A DNA stretch of 6,277 nucleotides. Source: Candidatus Woesearchaeota archaeon (lineage in GTDB: Archaea > Nanobdellota > Nanobdellia > UBA10117 > WJKY01). The notes under the pieces were generated by a model, which was not told the DNA's origin, ran no database searches, and saw nothing but the letters and a program-made list of their open reading frames with translations. Numbering within the stretch: the first letter of the stretch is position 1; each line of letters starts with the position of its first letter. The stretch lies in contig WJKY01000078.1 of the NCBI GenBank assembly GCA_014728835.1, positions 1 through 6,277 on the forward strand. The letters are read 5' to 3'. The translations under genes were made by a program, and so were the position numbers. Shown piece by piece: positions 4,670 through 6,277 of the stretch.

Positions 4670-5222
4670 CAAATAATCTGTACCTGTCCTTACCTTCTAG
4701 TTCAGCTAAGATTCTTTGAACTATTGCTTTCTTTGGATTAGGTACAGCACTAACTCTTTTCTTGACATCTTCAAAGCTTACAAATGGGCGGCCTTCTCTT
4801 TCTTTTAGTATTTGCTTTGCATGTCTTTTGCCTACCCCTGGCAATAGCTCTAACTGGTGAGATCTTAAACTAATTCCACCTGCTTTGTTGAAAAATTCTA
4901 CAAATTTTTCCTCATTCTCATCTACTATTTTTTCAACTACAAAAGGCAATTCTGTTTTTGCAGTTTGAGTTAAACGAGGAACTCTTAAGCTGGATTTAAT
5001 ATAAGAGATTTTATCTCTTTTACCTTCTCCGATATAGACTTTATCATGAGGTTTTATAGAAATACTGTTAGCTGGAACTAATTCTAAAAGTGTAAAGAAA
5101 TCTTTACCAATTGCTTGAACTACAGATTCTTTTTTGTGAAAAGGCCGAGAGTCTTCTGAATAGCCATGTCTTAGGAAATCCAATACTATTGCATATTCTT
5201 CTCTTTTTTGATTTGTTTTCAT
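4659..5222 (-). CDS. DUF655 family protein with a helix-hairpin-helix domain, predicted RNA-binding
   Basis: The protein has 187 residues from the chosen start. Its N-terminal part (YAIVLDFLRHGYSEDSRP, then VVQAIGKDFFTLLELVP and DKVYIGEGKRDKI) matches the archaeal DUF655 (COG1491) OB-like region. The middle carries the family run ELPFVVEKIVDENEEKFVEF. From about residue 119 comes LELLPGVGKRHAKQILKERE followed by PFVSFEDVKKRV, a helix-hairpin-helix nucleic-acid-binding unit. Function is unproven in the family, but in many archaea it lies between rpoF and ksgA, suggesting rRNA or ribosome work. Two ATGs are six bases apart (5228 and 5222); the Shine-Dalgarno AAGGTG at 5230-5235 leaves only 1 nt to the first but 7 nt to the second, so the second is chosen. 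TAA stop. Confidence 0.92.
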   Translation of the reverse strand: MKTNQKREEYAIVLDFLRHGYSEDSRPFHKKESVVQAIGKDFFTLLELVPANSISIKPHDKVYIGEGKRDKISYIKSSLRVPRLTQTAKTELPFVVEKIVDENEEKFVEFFNKAGGISLRSHQLELLPGVGKRHAKQILKEREGRPFVSFEDVKKRVSAVPNPKKAIVQRILAELEGKDRYRLFVRV

Positions 5223-5229
5223 TTTCATT

Positions 5230-5235
5230 CACCTT
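5230..5235 (-). promoter_or_regulatory. Shine-Dalgarno site deciding the DUF655 start
   Basis: The minus strand reads AAGGTG. Spacing is 7 nt to the ATG at 5222 and 1 nt to the ATG at 5228, so only the downstream start is well placed. Confidence 0.6.
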
Positions 5236-5243
5236 TTCATATG

Positions 5244-5585
5244 TCATTTTCTGTATTTCAATACTATGTCAAGGATTTTTTTAAAGTTTTCTGGAGCAAT
5301 TGTAGTCTTTGAACCTACAAATATTGATTTTAATTCAGCTAAATCCTGTGGTACTATATTTGTTATTTGAGCAATATGCTCGTCTGTGAACATGGGAATT
5401 TCCAGCTCTTTTAGTTCTTTTTGCAATTTTTCAGCTTGGGCTGGTGAAATTTTGCCAAATTCATTGGCAAATGTATGTGCTTTTTGCTGAACATCAGGCA
5501 ACTTAGCTTTTTTTCCAAGTCCTGAAATTATTTTTTTAACTTCTGGCAAAGCCAGAGGTTCCTTTTCAATGATATCAATATCCAT
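5244..5585 (-). CDS. rpoF: RNA polymerase subunit RpoF (Rpo4, Rpb4 homologue)
   Basis: This 113-residue protein is the archaeal Rpb4-like stalk subunit that dimerises with RpoE1. The N-terminal strand and loop (IDIIEKEPLALPEVKKII) pack on Rpo7 in known structures. The rest is helical, with KAHTFANEFGKISPAQAEKL and the HRDC-like end IVPQDLAELKSIF followed by APENFKKILDIVLKYR. It starts 12 nt after eL21 in the same operon and is followed 21 nt later by DUF655, the common archaeal order. A GGAAAA stretch ahead of the ATG may serve as a weak ribosome site. Stop is TGA. Confidence 0.92.
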   Translation of the reverse strand: MDIDIIEKEPLALPEVKKIISGLGKKAKLPDVQQKAHTFANEFGKISPAQAEKLQKELKELEIPMFTDEHIAQITNIVPQDLAELKSIFVGSKTTIAPENFKKILDIVLKYRK

Positions 5586-5596
5586 TTTTAATTTTC

Positions 5597-5890
5597 CTAT
5601 TTTGCTTTAATTAAATGAGCAGTTCCAGCTAAAATAGTTTTTGTTTTTTTGCCGTCTTTTATTAGCACTTTATATATTCTACCTTGTTTTCCTGTTATTT
5701 TGCCTGTTCTGCTCTTGAATTTTGGGTGAGGCATAGCTTTGTGAACAGCAGCTTCGTGAGTAATTATTACTTTATCACCTTTTTTGAATTTCTGCAATAG
5801 CCTATTCACACTAATTTTACCTCTATTTCGAGGTCTTTTTCTTAGTTTTTTTCGTGTGCTAGCTCTGAAGCCACCTTTTCTAGTTGTCAT
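5597..5890 (-). CDS. rpl21e: Large-subunit ribosomal protein eL21
   Basis: From ATG at 5888-5890 the protein has 97 residues, the usual archaeal length. The start MTTRKGGFRASTRKKLRKRP is the basic N-terminal arm of L21e. Then come QKFKKGDKVIITHEAAVHKA, MPHPKFKSRTGKITGKQG and the end TKTILAGTAHLIKAK, all matching the SH3-like L21e fold. A longer frame from 5935 would add 15 residues unlike the family and would cover the TATA-like box, so it is rejected. First gene of the eL21-rpoF-DUF655 operon; stop is TAG. Confidence 0.95.
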   Translation of the reverse strand: MTTRKGGFRASTRKKLRKRPRNRGKISVNRLLQKFKKGDKVIITHEAAVHKAMPHPKFKSRTGKITGKQGRIYKVLIKDGKKTKTILAGTAHLIKAK

Positions 5891-5910
5891 ATTATAAACT
5901 GAAAAACTAG

Positions 5911-5921
5911 TCTTTTTAAAG
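5911..5921 (-). promoter_or_regulatory. TATA-like box for the eL21-rpoF-DUF655 operon
   Basis: The minus strand reads CTTTAAAAAGA preceded by AAG, which resembles a BRE plus TATA element. It is centred 26 nt before the eL21 ATG at 5890, again fitting a leaderless transcript. Confidence 0.55.
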
Positions 5922-5935
5922 CTTATTCTTCGCAA

Positions 5936-6277
5936 TTAAGGACTATCTCCGTGTTCTACTGCTTTTACACTTATTGTATTATTATAAGTTCCAGCTGCCT
6001 GACCTCCACTTACATTTAGGAAGAATTTTAGATAAATCATAGAGCTATCAGACAAATCATCTCCAATCTTATTATCAGTGTAAGTGGTTGTTATATTATA
6101 TTTTACACTTACAGGTACTGAGCTGTTTGTATAATTATAACTATAAGTTTCATTTGCAAGTTTAATCACATCTGTACCTGATATCAAATCATTATTTGCT
6201 TTCATATAAACATCTACATTTGTATTGTTCGCATAAACAGTAACATTATAATCTGTTGTACTTATATTATTATTACC
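5936..6277 (-). CDS. Asn/Thr-rich, probably secreted or surface beta-sandwich protein, C-terminal 113 residues; runs off the right edge
   Basis: The frame is open from the window edge to TAA at 5936-5938; the start is outside, and the internal ATG at 6203-6205 is not a credible start because the same composition continues upstream. The visible 113 residues are rich in Asn, Thr, Ser, Tyr and Val, with alternating hydrophobic strands (YNVTVYANN, VPVSVKYNITTTYTD, MIYLKFFLNVSGG, GTYNNTISVKAVE), as in Ig-like or other beta-sandwich exported domains. About nine N-glycosylation sequons (for example NIS, NVT, NET, NYT, NSS, NVS) support an extracellular location in an archaeon. No Cys and no C-terminal membrane anchor are present, so any signal or anchor must be N-terminal. 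I recognise no named family. Composition is unlike the Lys-rich neighbours. Confidence 0.8.
   Translation of the reverse strand, partial: GNNNISTTDYNVTVYANNTNVDVYMKANNDLISGTDVIKLANETYSYNYTNSSVPVSVKYNITTTYTDNKIGDDLSDSSMIYLKFFLNVSGGQAAGTYNNTISVKAVEHGDSP

Noticed and set aside
5891..5935. Longer start for eL21 at 5935
   Set aside because: The added 15 residues do not resemble eL21 and cover the promoter; the family N-terminus begins at the ATG at 5890.

Overview
The window is AT-rich archaeal DNA. Diagnostic genes are archaeal or eukaryote-type: RNA polymerase subunits RpoE1, RpoF and Spt4, ribosomal proteins eS24, eS31 (S27ae) and eL21, Kae1, a HerA-type ATPase and a DUF655 protein. Compact genes, lysine-rich tails, a Kae1 not fused to Bud32 and short versions of several families suggest a small-genome DPANN lineage (Woesearchaeota/Pacearchaeota-like), but that placement is inference. 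All three stop codons are used normally, with TAA the commonest.

Layout, read along the minus strand from right to left. (a) 5936-6277: C-terminal end of an Asn/Thr-rich, probably secreted protein. (b) 4659-5890: information-processing operon eL21 - rpoF - DUF655. (c) 4190-4669: a lone plus-strand SAM-dependent methyltransferase, convergent with DUF655 and divergent from the next gene. (d) 3772-4152: PIN-domain nuclease. (e) 1891-3734: tight operon inorganic pyrophosphatase - rpoE1 - spt4 - eS24 - eS31, with overlapping or nearly touching genes. (f) 748-1859: kae1 followed by an overlapping 40-codon ORF. (g) 1-698: N-terminal part of a HerA-like DNA translocase.

The outstanding feature is in kae1. 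The 5' end of the gene is broken by two consecutive in-frame TAA codons. They lie in a 15-nt segment (1814-1828) flanked by a textbook bulge-helix-bulge: 8-bp outer helix, two 3-nt bulges on opposite strands, and a 4-bp central helix. Cutting each bulge at the canonical position (after its second nucleotide) removes exactly these 15 nt, joins C to AT, and recreates the Kae1 motif ESTAHTLG in a full-length 327-residue protein. This is strong sequence evidence for a very small archaeal protein-coding intron, removed by the tRNA splicing endonuclease and presumably joined by RtcB, in the gene for the tRNA t6A37 synthesis enzyme.

A second pattern: the first gene of each transcription unit (herA-like, kae1, ppa, PIN, methyltransferase, eL21) has a TATA-like box about 25-30 nt before its ATG, which implies leaderless mRNAs. 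Most internal operon genes instead have GAGG/GGTG-type Shine-Dalgarno sequences. Nearly the whole window is coding; no gene-free stretch exceeds about 50 bases. I see no tRNA, rRNA, CRISPR array or mobile element.
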